From positions 290,409,141 through 290,473,140 of the forward strand of contig CM071567.1 of the NCBI GenBank assembly GCA_036426205.1: 64,000 nt of DNA. The letters run 5' to 3'. Source of the stretch: Ascaphus truei. Lineage: Eukaryota > Chordata > Amphibia > Anura > Ascaphidae. The notes beneath the pieces are model-generated. The model worked only from the letters and a program-made list of their open reading frames with translations, did not search any database and was not told where the DNA came from. Shown here piece after piece: positions 11,604 through 22,348 of this stretch (positions within the stretch are counted from its first letter, which is position 1; each line of letters starts with the position of its first letter). The translations under genes were made by a program, and so were the position numbers.

Positions 11604-11878
11604 CTAAAGGACAGATCTCTTGCAGTTGGACATTCCCTGTGCCATGAGGTGGGTTTGGGTTTTCTCCCTTTCTAGATGACCTGAAAAAGGAAGAGTATGA
11701 GCTGAATGCAATGCCTCTTTTCTATAGGTTCTTGGCCCTAGCGATTGCCTTTGAGTCCTTTGAGTTTGCTTCTCTTTCTCAACTCCATATAAGAGGTTTT
11801 TGTGCAACTCAAAATGAGGAAAAATACTGACCCCCTGAGGGTTTATTACTTTCTTGTCTACCACTGCCATACACTTGG
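11604..11878 (-). pseudogene. gypsy integrase zinc-binding (HHCC) segment
   Basis: The minus frame reads FPHFELHKNLLYGV, then EALHSAHTLPFSGHLEREKT, the H..H part of the integrase HHCC domain, with a following Cys-containing stretch. The next recognisable block (11560 downwards) is already the lead-in to the RT, so the whole DDE catalytic core of the integrase has been deleted in this copy. The reading continues to 11878, where the hammerhead-bearing repeat begins. Confidence 0.6.
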
Positions 11879-11887
11879 CTTGGCCCC

Positions 11888-11919
11888 CTGAAGAAGTGCG
11901 CATGCGCACGAAACGCATT
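11888..11919 (+). ncRNA. hammerhead-ribozyme-like motif, well-formed core
   Basis: CTGAAGA (11888-11894, all core positions canonical), one A, a perfect 6-bp helix II GTGCGC-AT-GCGCAC (11896-11909), GAAA, then CGCATT. Stem III is less palindromic than in the sister copies (ACGCAT). Confidence 0.55.
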
Positions 11920-12735
11920 GGGCAGTTTGTTAGAGTTACTCTTAGGACTAAGGCAGAGTACTCACAGGAGCGTTATCGCATATCAGTAGTAGGAGAAGGG
12001 GGTTCCGGTGTTTTGACCAACCCACGGTGACGTATTTCCGGCCACGGAGTGGCAGAGAGCGTTTGGAGAGCCTCAGACCCACCCCCAGTGACGCACATCC
12101 GGTTGCGGAGCAAAGGACAGTGTTTGGAGCAGCTCCTGGACGCCACGAATTCACCTGATGCCATAGCCGTGTACTACTCACCCTGTATCTTTGCGTGTAT
12201 ATTGCGAACATCTTGTACAGTAAGTAGGATTCCGTTTTTTCCAAACCGGATTCGTCATCTGCCTAAGTTCATTTTATTTTTGTGTATTAAATTAACTCTT
12301 TGTATTATTTGTCAGCCTTGCTTGTGTTTGTCTAGTATTTGTCTTGTCTTGTTTGTTCTATGTGTTCTTATTTGTAGCAGTTTTGCACTATGATGGTTTT
12401 CTCTTTTCTCTCTTTTTGCTTCACATGTACCACATAATATCCTGCTGTGGAGTTTGGAATTGCAAGATTGGACTAAATACTTCTTGACACTTCACCACCA
12501 TTTGGACTTTATTTCTACCCGTATTGGACTCTTTAGGCGCCGGTCTGTATTGTTTGTTTTTTGCTTTGCACTAACTGTGTTTTGGGTTAGTAATACTTGG
12601 CAGCCTTGCCTTAATCTATTAAGGTATAATGTGTAGGATAACACATTTTTATCACTTATCCATATGTTTATACACTGTTTATTTAATTAACACAGCCTTT
12701 AAGCGCTATTTACACCATTCTTTTTTTCTATACTT
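11888..12735 (+). mobile_element. Penelope-type terminal repeat (pLTR-like) insertion
   Basis: Starts within a few bases of the hammerhead-like motif and ends with AAGCGCT, an A/C-rich stretch and a T run (about 12690-12735), the same kind of end as the plus-strand Penelope element at 5785. It contains two ATTTCCGG/ACATCCGG-like sites after GTGACG (12027-12105). No protein-like frame: the 114- and 60-residue frames look random. Confidence 0.5.
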
Positions 12736-13177
12736 GGCTTAAGAATCATAATTTTTATAAAATGTAAAATGTAAAATATCAATTGTTACTGTTTACTGAC
12801 CCAGCGCTGTTTCCTTCCAGGTTCCGCCCCACAAAAAAACAAAAGGCAGGGCAGGAAGATGAAAACAAAGAAAAGACAGCGCAAAAAACCCATTGTGTAG
12901 TGTATTAAAAATATTATTTATAATGTGAGGGTGAGTATTGCACGTACATCAATAAAAAGGGTTAATAGCATGACATGTTAGGGACATGTTACCACTCGGC
13001 GGGGACAGCAGGACACGAACACAGGTTTCTTTAACGTCCTCCCTCTAGCTGCTGGTATCCAGAATCAGCATGTACAGCTCAGCGTTGGGGAACCTTCCCG
13101 CGTGTTCAAGGAGCTCCAGGCGGTGGTTCAGAAGGCTTGATCTCTGCATTGCTTCCTGGTTAGTCCACGCTTACGTG

Positions 13178-13185
13178 TGACGTCA
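13178..13185. promoter_or_regulatory. CRE-like TGACGTCA palindrome
   Basis: Exact CREB/ATF consensus, followed by TCCGG (ETS-like). The same pair recurs at 15972-15984. Confidence 0.4.
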
Positions 13186-13910
13186 TCCGGGGGCGTCTCT
13201 CGGCCGGTCGCGTCTTTAGTGCGTCACTCCTTGGCAATATTCGATTATAGGTATCCAGACTGTACAATCAGGAAGACGTGGTGGAGACAGAGATAAAAAA
13301 ACTATCCAAACAAGAAAGTCTGTGGATTTATAAACTCCAGACTCTGTCTCCACTAGGTCTAAATGAGGAGATTGACGTATGGTCTCTTTTCTAATTAGAT
13401 ATTTATTTTAAAACCAGTGATTTCATTTTTTATATGAATTTTTTATATGAATTATATTTTTTAACAAATTTTTCAATAAACCTTTCTCTCTGAATAAACT
13501 AGATTAATGTCCATTCCTAAAGATCTATTCCTAGACCATTATATTATCATATAGATTTTTGAATAAATATATATATACTCGTTAGAAGTCATATATAAAT
13601 TTATGGTATATTTAACCATTGGGATATAGCACTTTACATCTTTTGATATGTGATTTTATTGTGTGATTAATTCTTGTCTCTTTATTTTTTAGAGTTATTT
13701 TCTGCATCATTGCATGCTATTAAAGTTTATTATTATTGTAAGTGTTTTTACCCTATGTATGTTTATATATTAGATTGACTGTGCTGACTGAGCCCCTCCA
13801 CGGGATGAATAATTATCTCTCCAGGTGGGGGGAGTTGAATTCAATCAGTTTGGCCAATAACAGTGAGGCTGAGAGTATAAGAACCGCCCTTGTAACTTCC
13901 TCTATTATCC

Positions 13911-13937
13911 CTGACGAAGTACGAAAGTACGAAACGC
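13911..13937 (+). ncRNA. hammerhead-ribozyme-like motif, well-formed core
   Basis: CTGACGA (13911-13917, canonical), one A, helix II GTAC-GAAA-GTAC (13919-13930), GAA, self-complementary ACGCGT, then A at the expected cleavage position. This is one of the two best matches to the catalytic core in the window. Confidence 0.55.
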
Positions 13938-14249
13938 GTAGGAGAGGGCGCGTTCCTTTATTTTCTACATTTATCCCCATTGCGGCATTATACTTGAACA
14001 CTGTCCCCGCCGAGTGGTAACATGTCCCTAACATGTCATGCTATTAATCCTTTTTATTGATGTACGTGCAATACTCACCCTCACATTATAAATAATATTT
14101 TTAATACACTACACAATGGGTTTTTTGCGCTGTCTTTTCTTTGTTTTCATCTTCCTGCCCTGCCTTTTGTTTTTTTGTGGGGCGGAACCTGGAAGGAAAC
14201 AGCGCTGGGTCAGTAAACAGTAACAATTGATATTTTACACCTCATACAT

Positions 14250-14540
14250 CAACCTTGACCCCTTGCAGACACACTTATCAGAACACCTTCCTACTGTCTC
14301 TATATGTTCTTCCTACATACCAACTAGATTGTGAGCTATTTGGGGCAGGGAATAATTTTGCTATGTGTCATTTTTAATTCTGAAGCACTTCTTCCCATAT
14401 GTTGTTATTTATACGATTGTCACGTGTATTACTGCTGTGAAGCGCTATGTACATTCATGGTGCTATATAAATAAAGATACAAATGCATACATACATACGT
14501 ACATATATACAATTCCCCCAGAATTATCTCTGTATTTTTC
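14250..14540 (+). mobile_element. L2 LINE 3' end
   Basis: Contains CTAGATTGTGAGCT followed by GGGGCAGGGA, CTGTGAAGCGCTATGTACA and GCTATATAAATAAAGATAC followed by a (CATA)n-like tail, the 3' terminal sequence of a frog L2 family. The reverse complement of the same family, with pol coding, is at 34145-35088. Confidence 0.7.
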
Positions 14541-14613
14541 ATCCCCTGGAGCATAAAGGACAAAACAGAATTTGTGAATAATTCATCAAAGAACCTCCAA
14601 GCCCAACCTAAGA

Positions 14614-15545
14614 TCACTTGGTATGGAAGTTCTTTGGCACTCCCACCAACAAAACCTTGGTGTGTCCTCCCACCATTAGTTTTACTCTAGCATAGGGATA
14701 TTCCTTGACATCCACATGTATACATTCAATGCGTGCCTGGCCCGAACCTTTAAGTTTATATAAGGCAACCAGTTCCCACTGTACCAGTGTCTGGCTACAG
14801 CCAGAATCCACCAACCCTTCCACCTTAATTATTTCTACTTCCAAAGAAATTAGGAATTTAGTTATGGCAGGGTCTATCGTCTCCCCCAGGGTAAAGTAGG
14901 CGTGAGCATTGTTACAGTCCATATGGGGACACTGTCGAGACATGTGACATGGCTCCCCACAGGAAAAACACACTATTCCGGCTTCTGGAGTTTCTTGTGT
15001 GCCCCTATGGGATATGCAACCAGTAGGGTCTGGAAAGTGCACACTATGTCCCATATTGGATGCGGCCTGAGCCCTCCATTTGGCCCCTGAGCGTCTGCCT
15101 GGTGGAGGAAAATTGCTTTTTCCAACAGTTCTGGGTCTTTTTATTGGTCACCCTTTTTCCGCCCTCAGGCCATGCACACAGGACTGTTCTGCAGCCAAAA
15201 AGTTCTCTATTAGTCTGGGGGCTTCAAGGAGGGTCTTGGCTCAATATCGACAAACCCGCTCTCTTCTGCCTAGGGACAAATCCTGCAAAAACTGTTCTAG
15301 GGCAACTAACTCAGAAACATCGTTGAAGCTGTAGGTCTCTTGTTTTAGTCAATTCCAGCTGTGCTCCCATACACATTGGGCTAGGAATTGTGGTTGCATA
15401 CTTGGGGAATATTGCTCTTCTGAGAAGCATTGCTGATAGGTAACCTATATTATCCCCATGTGATCCAGGATTGCTGCCTTGACTTGGACATGGTCAAGTG
15501 CTGTAGTATTGTCACGGGCATGATGTGTCACATGTGCTTCTAGTA
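14614..15545 (-). pseudogene. gypsy gag C-terminus (SCAN-like), CCHC knuckle and protease
   Basis: From 15545 downwards: a SCAN-like capsid segment with WEHSWN, ELVALEQFLQDL and AAEQSC-like motifs (about 15380-15190), one in-frame stop near 15235, then from ATG 15054 the zinc knuckle CFSCGEPCHMSRQC (C-x2-C-x4-H-x4-C, about 14970-14929) and the protease motif GLVDSGCSQTLVQ (about 14820-14780). The frame ends at a stop at 14614. Gag packages RNA; the protease matures the polyprotein. Confidence 0.75.
15429..15541. repeat. 113-bp direct repeat of gag, left copy
   Basis: This host gag sequence recurs at 16953-17064 with about 93 percent identity. The two copies bracket the 15542-16952 insertion and both encode the same gag residues on the minus strand. 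Confidence 0.85.
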
Positions 15546-15607
15546 TTTGAAGGAACACAGGGCACAAACGGATTTGGAATAACTAACTCATTTATTGAGC
15601 CAAACAC

Positions 15608-15637
15608 AACGTTTCAACCTCATTGATCTTTATCAAG
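15608..15637 (-). ncRNA. hammerhead-like motif, U3/A8 variant
   Basis: Minus strand TTGATAA, one A, a weak helix II, GAAACGTT. Core positions 3 and 8 are T and A instead of C and G. Confidence 0.35.
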
Positions 15638-15971
15638 TGACATAGTATGAATAAAAAATTATATTGTTATAACAGGTGAGTATTGCACGTACATCAGATA
15701 AAATAATTACTGGCAGTACATGTATATGGACATGTTACCAATCAGCCACGAGTGGAATGGGTGATCATCAGGTGGATATCCTCTCCTTTCACTTCTCCTT
15801 AAATCTCTCTGCATGGATCAAGGTTGCCGTGGTGTATGATATTAGCGCCTATCCCTACATCAGTTACGCAGCCCGTTGGAATTTTTCAGACTGCAGCGGC
15901 TGTTGCTCCAGCGATGTCAAGCTCTCACTCGATGACTTCGTCGTGTGACGTCTACTCCGGCTCGCGATCAG

Positions 15972-15984
15972 TGACGTCATCCGG
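15972..15984. promoter_or_regulatory. CRE-like TGACGTCA with adjacent TCCGG
   Basis: Exact CRE palindrome followed by TCCGG, as at 13178. Likely part of the terminal-repeat promoter of these elements; inference only. Confidence 0.4.
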
Positions 15985-16952
15985 TTTTGTCCAACCATTT
16001 TCACATAATCAGACTACGGTCAGTGGTTGGCATGCTTGATTGAACTGAGGTGAATAAAGAATGTATACATGATTACAAAAGCACAGCGGGTAGTGCTATA
16101 TGAAGCGTCTCTTATAGATTACTCTTCTATATCACACCCGCCCCGTTTCTTTTCGTCATCGCTGTAGGATAAAGAGGAGACTCCGTCTATAGCCTCCCCC
16201 GATTGTTGCTTTTGTAATCCCTGTAGGATAAGAGGACGCTTTCTATAAGCACACCCGCTGATTGCTTTTTTTATCCTGTATAGCATTCTTTAGTATTCAC
16301 CTCTCGTTCCTCCCCGCTTCCTTTATCCCCTTACTCGTTCTGATATTGTGAACTGGCTTGGGGGGCCCCCACCGATGACGCTCACTGACTCGCGCCAAGC
16401 GGTAGACCGTCACACCGCCGCAAGTCCTCGAGTGAGGCTTGCCCTCGCTTGGAGCAACCAGCCGTTGCGAATAGACCAATTCCACCAGGCTGCCTGTAAC
16501 TGGATGTCGGGCTATATCATACACCACGGCAACCTTGATCCTGCAGAGAGATTAAAGGAGAAGTGAACGGATAGGATATCCACCGTTTGATCACCCATTC
16601 CACTCGTGGCTGATTGGTACATGTCCCATGAATCATTTACTGCCATCATGTTATTTTTATCTGATGACGTGCCTATCACCTTGTTATAACAATATAATTT
16701 TTTTATTCATACTACACTATGAGGTCTTTTGCGCTGTTTCTTTTGTATTTGTTCTTCTAGCCTTGGTCTGTGGAGCCATTCCACGAATACAGCTGCACAC
16801 CTTCACAATCAAAGTAACAGGTTTTATTTATATATATATATATATATTTAATCACTTTAATCACTGTAAGAGCACATCACCTTTGTTCACAATTATTAGA
16901 GCGCAGTTTACTCCTTGTTTGTTTCTATCAAGTGACATAGTGGCATGGAAGT

Positions 16953-17640
16953 ATTGCTGATAGGTATCCTATATTATCCCCATGTGATCCAGGATTGCTG
17001 CCTTGACTTGTACATAGTCAAGTGCTGCAGTATTGTCACGGCATGATGTGTCACCTGTGCTTCTCCCATTGATAGTGGGGGCAGGTAGTCAGTCCATTCC
17101 TATTTGGGCCACTGTGAAAAGAACGCAACTCTATCAAACGTCATAAAGAAGGACTCTGTCTGTCTCATCATCTGGTCCCATTATTGTCAGCTTAATGATA
17201 GGTCTCTGATCTCCGGTGCCTGAGTTATGGGCTGCGGTACTTGGGGCATCAGTATTTGTTGCAGCTCCCAGGTATTTTACCAGCTACTGTTGAGTCTGTG
17301 TCTGGTGAGCTGTTAGCTGGAGGAAAGACTGTTCCAGTCGCTGTTGCTGTGGCTGCTGGGCAGCCTGGTTTCCAGCCTCTGTTTGCTTTTGGGTGGCTTG
17401 TTGTTGCTGCTATTGTTCAGCCTGGTTTTCAATCTCTCGCTGCTGTTGTTGCTGCTGTTATGCAGCCTGTTATAGCAGTAGCTGTAATGGCTGTTGTTGT
17501 GCCGCCCGGTGTTCAGTCTCTCGTTTCTGTTGTGCGGCCTGGTTTTCCATCACATTGTATCAATTTTTCCATCTCTATTTTGGCAAATTTAGGTGTGTTC
17601 TATATACTGACCATATTGAAGACAGAGTAGGGAATTTCCC
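16953..17640 (-). pseudogene. gypsy gag N-terminal region, glutamine-rich
   Basis: Minus strand from about 17600: a Gln-rich coiled region (CTG/TTG-rich on the plus strand, 17330-17540), then a capsid-like part with SFFMTFDRVAFFSQWP, YLPPL and GEAQVTH (about 17165-17070) and VKAAILDHMG (about 17000). Capsid N-terminal domains of SCAN-related gags have this order. Frameshifted in several places. Contains the right copy of the 113-bp duplication (16953-17064). Confidence 0.65.
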
Positions 17641-18244
17641 TAAAGAATACCAAGATTTTTATGAATTGACAGATAAAGGGTTAATAAAAGCGCAACAAAT
17701 ATTGTGATAAAATCAAGCTGCTGCCTGAACACCTGCGGTTGCTCCAAACCGCAATTACATAAACCTGAACCAAAAAGTGAACGTGGCGTAAAGTGACCAA
17801 ATAAAAACAGTGCAATGTGCAAATAAACCCAGTGATGTATAACACTGAAAACACATTATACTGTCACTCCATATGTAGAATTCCTCAGGTGTGTAGACTC
17901 CTGGTTAACCTCATATGAAGAAAAGAACACAAATGCAGAGGGTATAGTGTATTAAATTTACTCATGAGGACAAACAACACAGGGGGGTGGGGGGGAGGAA
18001 ACATACTCACACTCTCCCGCAGGTGTATAAGCAAGAAGTGACTTTGGGCGCACTTCAACCCTTCTCCCGAAATGACTGCTCCCAAATCAGCTGCTGGGCA
18101 TGTAGAGACATGCAATCTCCGGTCTCCTCCTTCAGCGTCTCTCACCCACACTCAGAGTCCTCCGTCCGTTTCAACACGTCACAGCATCCCCAGCCAATCC
18201 GGTAGTATAGGGTTAATGCGGTGGCCTAAGAGAGTCAAAAAGCC

Positions 18245-18274
18245 CAACATGTTTCGTCCAAAAACTTAATCTGG
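18245..18274 (-). ncRNA. decayed hammerhead-like motif
   Basis: Minus strand CAGATTAAG, no convincing helix II, GAA, then self-complementary ACATGT and T. The stem III palindrome differs in sequence from ACGCGT but stays palindromic. Confidence 0.3.
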
Positions 18275-18984
18275 GGTCATACTTGCTACTGACTGAAATG
18301 TTCCTTTATACTAAACTAGACAACAGGGGAAACCTAGCACAGCTGTGTAATAGGAACCCTAACCAATTGGGTTGCTGCTTATGTTAATTGCAAAGTAAAG
18401 CTGCAAGTGCATAGCTTCTCCTGACAGAATTGCCTAGTTAGTATTCACATATAATGTATCAAAATAATAATAAAATACACACTGATAAAAAAACTTTGAA
18501 TTAATATAATACAAAAAAAAAAACTCCAACATGGATAATATAACATTAAAAATTCCTTAAAATTATCTCATAAAATAAAATAAAAAACACTCATTAATAC
18601 TACAGTACACATGCTTTCTACATTTCTAGTAACAGAAATGACATGATGTGAGGAATGCTGAAACATTCTGTATGGAGAGTGAAAACAAAGAGTTAATCAC
18701 AGGTACAAAAATAAAGCAATAACCTTTACATGGTGATTCAATGGTATATCATGGGTCAAAGTGCAATACAGGGATAATGAATAATAAATGGCAATTAATG
18801 TGGATGGGATTGTGAACAAGAGATAATAATATCTTAAAAATATCATAAAAATACATACGAGATTATTAGTTAAAAATACTAAATAGATATAAAAAAAATA
18901 TATATCATAAAACTCCTCTAAAAAGTACATTATGTCATTGGAAAAACTTAGAATAAAAAATGGGACAGATAAAACATTGAGTCA

Positions 18985-20098
18985 TCATGTGAGAAAGGCG
19001 TTAATATCAAATTCTACATTCAATCCTAGAGGTCTCAGAGTTTTCAATTTGTGAATCCAAAGGCTTTCTTTTTGGGAGATGGATTGAACTCTATTTCCTC
19101 TCCGCCAATGTCTTGGAACAAAATCTATTCCAATGATCCTGAAACCTCCTGGATCAGATCCATGATGATTCTTAAAATGCAGTGAAAACTTATGAGACTC
19201 CAAATATTTCTTTATATTTCTCACATGCTCTAAAATTCTGGTCTTCGGTTTTCTTGTCGTGCGGCCCACTTACTGTAGGCCGCACGGACATTCTAAAAGG
19301 TACACTACAATATCAGTGCTGCAGTTTATCAAGCTTGAAATCGCAAATACCTCACCAGTCTTTTTAGAGGTGAAGTTTTTGCTTTTATTGATGCCAAATT
19401 TACAGGCCACAGCCTGTACAGGTAAAGAATCCCAAAGGATTTCTCTCTAACCATGTGGCCTGTACAGTATGATCCCCTATCACTGGTTTAAGTTGTTTAG
19501 TTCTTAAAGCACTAGGAGCCAGTTTATCTTTTACATTTGGGGCTCTAGTAAAAACAAGTTGAGGTTTATCTGGCAAGATCCCTTTTAGAATATGATCCTG
19601 TTTCAAAATAGGCCAATGTTTTTCAATAATCCTACAGGATCTCATAAGATTTATTATTATATTGAGTAATAAAGTGGATAAAGTTTTGCATATCATTTGA
19701 CTTATTTCTGGGTTGCAACAAGTCTTTCCTATTTATTTTAGTTACCTCCTCAATAACTTTATCTAATGTTTTAGAATTATAATCTTTTTCCAAGAATCTC
19801 TCCTTTAAAATTGTCGCTTGCTCTTGATAAGTTTGATCAGAGGTACAATTCCTCCTGATCCTACTTATTCGTCCCCTAGGGATATTATTCAAACATTTAT
19901 TTAGGTGGCAGATGTACGTATTTCAGTCTACAGACTTAAAATGAGTTTTACAGTTTACTCTTCCTTCATGTATAAAAAGATTAAGATCTAAAAATTGAAT
20001 CTCTTGTTTACTGATGTTATGAGTAAACCTAAGATTCATCTGATTATCATTCAACCGTTCAACAAACTCCAATGCTGCTGACTCCTCCAATATTTGAA
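18985..20098 (-). pseudogene. Penelope RT C-terminus and GIY-YIG endonuclease
   Basis: From 20098: EFVERLNDNQMNLRF, FLDLNLFIHEG, the thumb-like NNIPRGRISRIRRNC (about 19890), HWPILKQD and APSALR (about 19610-19500), then the endonuclease LLECPCGLQ followed by a TAA stop exactly where the conserved Tyr of QYVGRT should be (about 19272), GRTTRKPKTRILEHV, NHHGSDPGGF and the tail LRPLGLNVEFDINAFL ending near 18985. At least two stops and three frameshifts. Confidence 0.8.
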
Positions 20099-21690
20099 AT
20101 ATATAGTAATTTCTGACTAGACTGCACTGTACTTAGTAAACAGGGGCATTTCCTGCTTTAAATACCGTATAAGGGATGTCCGTACAAATGCAGACTTGTT
20201 TGTGTACCTTATGGCTTCAGTAATGTGCTTTCAGAAACACATTCATGATCAGTGACAAATCAAAGGGATAGAAAAGACCAAAAAGCTGTCAAGCTGGTCA
20301 TGGCCTTGTGGTCAGAACTTCAGTTCAAACAAGTCACTTGGAATACAAATGTAAACATTTGTTTATACTGTACAGTTACTTGTCAACGCTTGGATTCTAT
20401 AAAAATGTAATAGAATAGCAAATCCAGAAATACAGTGCATTATCAGAAAAATGTTCAAATGTAGCCAGAGACATGTTTGTCTTTAGCAGGGGAAGCTGGA
20501 GGTGGAATGGGATATTTGGCCATGGGTGTTTCACCGCAACAAAATGACTACCATGTTCGGTCACAGATTGACACTCCGCCCGCAGCTGTAAACTCCTCCG
20601 CCTGCCGATTCTAAAATAAGGCACATTTTTAGTGCTTAGGGGGTTAACTTTAGGGGGTCTAGCGTATTCCCATGGCAGTAAGCAATTAACACTGCAGGGT
20701 TCCTACCTGACAGCATGGAACCCCAGCAACGCAGATGTGGTTTACAGTGTGTCCCAAACTGCCGATTGTTGCTTTTTATGCTGCTGCTCTGGACAAGCTA
20801 CATCTGTCTGCTATGAAAATCCATGGTCAAATTGTGTTTTCCTATTAGCCTCCCCTGCATTGCTACCAGACATTGTAATGTTTTGTAACTTACCTTAGAC
20901 AAATATTATACTTGATTTACATGCATGTTTGGGCAGATGTTGAGACTTTGCACATCTCTACATTGGCAAATCTCTACATTCTATAATTTTCAGTTTGAGT
21001 GGAGAACACTTAGATAAGAGTTTTTTATGACTATCTCAGAGGTGACTTAAAATACGAGTAATAAGTAAGGGTGAGCAATTTCATTGGTGTTTTAGTTGTA
21101 CAAAATTTAGAGTGCTTTTGCTTGCAGTCTTTCAGTTTGAGCTTCACAAAAGTTTACTAAAAAAAGAAATTCAAGGATGAACCTGTAGGAGACAAGTACA
21201 GAGGTACAAAGAGGGAGACATATATTGAGGAAATAAACATTGGCATTTATTTAGCCCATAGCTTCAAAACAATACCGTTCATATCAGCATACCAAATAAA
21301 TAAAACAGGTGAATCCTCTTGTCGGGGCTAATTCTCACTTCCCATCCCTATTTGAAGGGCTGGGATGGTAGACCTCTTTCCAGCCTCTGACCCAAAGTAC
21401 CTGTAAGCAGAGGCTCTTTACACCAATCTTCAGGTCTAGGTTTGGTTTTTGTGGGGTGCACCTTCTGAGGGTTCCAGGGTTCCTGCCCCAAGGTATGGTT
21501 CCCTGGGATCTCTCTCTGACAAAACCCACTTCCTCCGTGCTAGAGAGATTCCCTGCAGATTAAGCAGGCAGCTTTTCTATCTTTCTGATGAGCCAGGTGG
21601 AAACTGGATAATTGTAGCTGCATTTAACAAGCTCCCTGTTGGGAGATTCCTTATCCATAACGGGCTAATCTGCAAAATGTATGACCCCTG
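20099..21690. other. no gene recognised
   Basis: Mixed-composition sequence. Frames of 75-88 residues show no family features. 21300-21690 may belong to the internal/3' side of the LTR element that follows. Confidence 0.35.
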
Positions 21691-22160
21691 TAACAGGGAA
21701 TCGTTCCTGTTTAAACTGACTCTAAATACTCTGAGGAATCCAGCAGGGAGCTGGTTGAATGCAGCCAGGCAATTAACCAGACTCCACCTGACTAATCAGA
21801 GCTCTAAGAAAAAGCCTCATTTGAGAAAAAGATAGAGAAATTCCTTAGCACACAAGTGTGCTGACAGAGGAGAGAGACTCTCTTGAGCACACAGAATACT
21901 GTGTGCTGATAACAAGACAACAAGGGAACAGCCCTCTCTTCCAGGGTGCAGAAAACCCAGTAACCTACAGAGGTTAACCCTCAACAAACACCCATCCACC
22001 CAGAACCAGAGACAAACTTGAAGGGCCATCTGCATTTAGGTACCTTTTAAGACTTTGAGGTGATAGACTGGTATGGGGCATTTCCTCTCAGTCTTGTAGA
22101 GAGGGACTGGGAAGTCAGTTAGCCCTTACACAGGGATAGTTGTCTGTTTATTTTGTTTCT
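21691..22160 (+). mobile_element. partial LTR related to the solo LTR at 10014
   Basis: Begins TGTAACAGGGA and shares with 10014-10613 the blocks TCCACCTG-CTAATCA, GCACACAAG-GTGTGCTGACA and GAGGAGAGAGA-like purine tracts in the same order. The polyadenylation-signal end is not present, so it is truncated at about 22160. Confidence 0.55.
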
Positions 22161-22348
22161 ACTTGTATGCTTTGCATTTAAAATATTCAATGCTTAGTTT
22201 GGTATAAAAATCCTAGTTTGGTTTGTTTTGATATTAAAATGGCATAAACTGCGTAGTAACATACAAATATCAAAAAACTTACCATGGTCAGCTGTGCATC
22301 CATCATGCCACCAGCATCGTCAATGTAGATCACGATCTGGGAGAAAAG

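Larger units (their letters stand above)
12770..14239. mobile_element. element with ~239-bp terminal inverted repeats and a hammerhead-like motif
   Basis: Left arm 12770-13008 and right arm 14001-14239 are near-identical inverted copies (outer ends TGTAAAATATCAATTG, inner ends CGGCGGGGACAG). The 990-base centre has a CRE-like TGACGTCA (13178-13185) near the left arm and a hammerhead-like motif (13911-13936) near the right arm, but no protein. The right arm contains TTTTTTGCGCTGTC, shared with the element at 15641-16723. I interpret it as inverted Penelope-type terminal repeats rather than a cut-and-paste transposon. Confidence 0.7.
15542..16952. mobile_element. insertion with ~205-bp inverted repeats and hammerhead-like motif
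   Basis: Inverted arms at 15641-15845 and about 16511-16723 share CATAGTATGAATA ends, TATTGTTATAAC, and the inner GGTTGCCGTGGTGTATGATA. Outside the left arm is a hammerhead-like motif (15608-15637); the centre has TGACGTCA (15972-15979). GCACGTACATC and TTTTGCGCTGT link it to the 12770-14239 element. TATCAAGTGACATAG occurs at both ends (15631 and 16927). Flanked by a 113-bp duplication of gag. Confidence 0.65.
9870..17640 (-). mobile_element. Gmr1-like Ty3/gypsy element, split by at least six insertions
   Basis: Minus-strand gypsy coding blocks appear in the order gag (17640-16953, then 15545-15060), CCHC knuckle and protease (15054-14614), integrase zinc-binding region (about 11878-11604), reverse transcriptase (about 11560-9870). 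An integrase segment upstream of the RT is the hallmark of Gmr1-like elements, a known deuterostome gypsy lineage with Copia-like domain order. RNase H and LTRs are not seen. Insertions inside it: solo LTR 10014-10613, foldback 10719-11132, pLTR-like repeat 11888-12735, long-TIR element 12770-14239, L2 tail 14250-14540, and the 15542-16952 insertion. Confidence 0.65.
17690..20098 (-). mobile_element. Penelope-like element, 5'-truncated
   Basis: Minus-strand coding from about 20098 (middle of the RT) to the stop near 18985, then a 3' region with a decayed hammerhead-like motif (18245-18274) and an end around AAAAGCGCAACAAAT at 17690, equivalent to the GCGCT-T-run end of the copy at 5785. 5' truncation inside the RT is usual for target-primed retroelements. 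Confidence 0.75.

Noticed and set aside
12049..12393. 114-residue plus frame in the pLTR-like insertion
   Set aside because: Hydrophobic, Cys-rich random-looking translation of non-coding terminal repeat; no relative in other copies.
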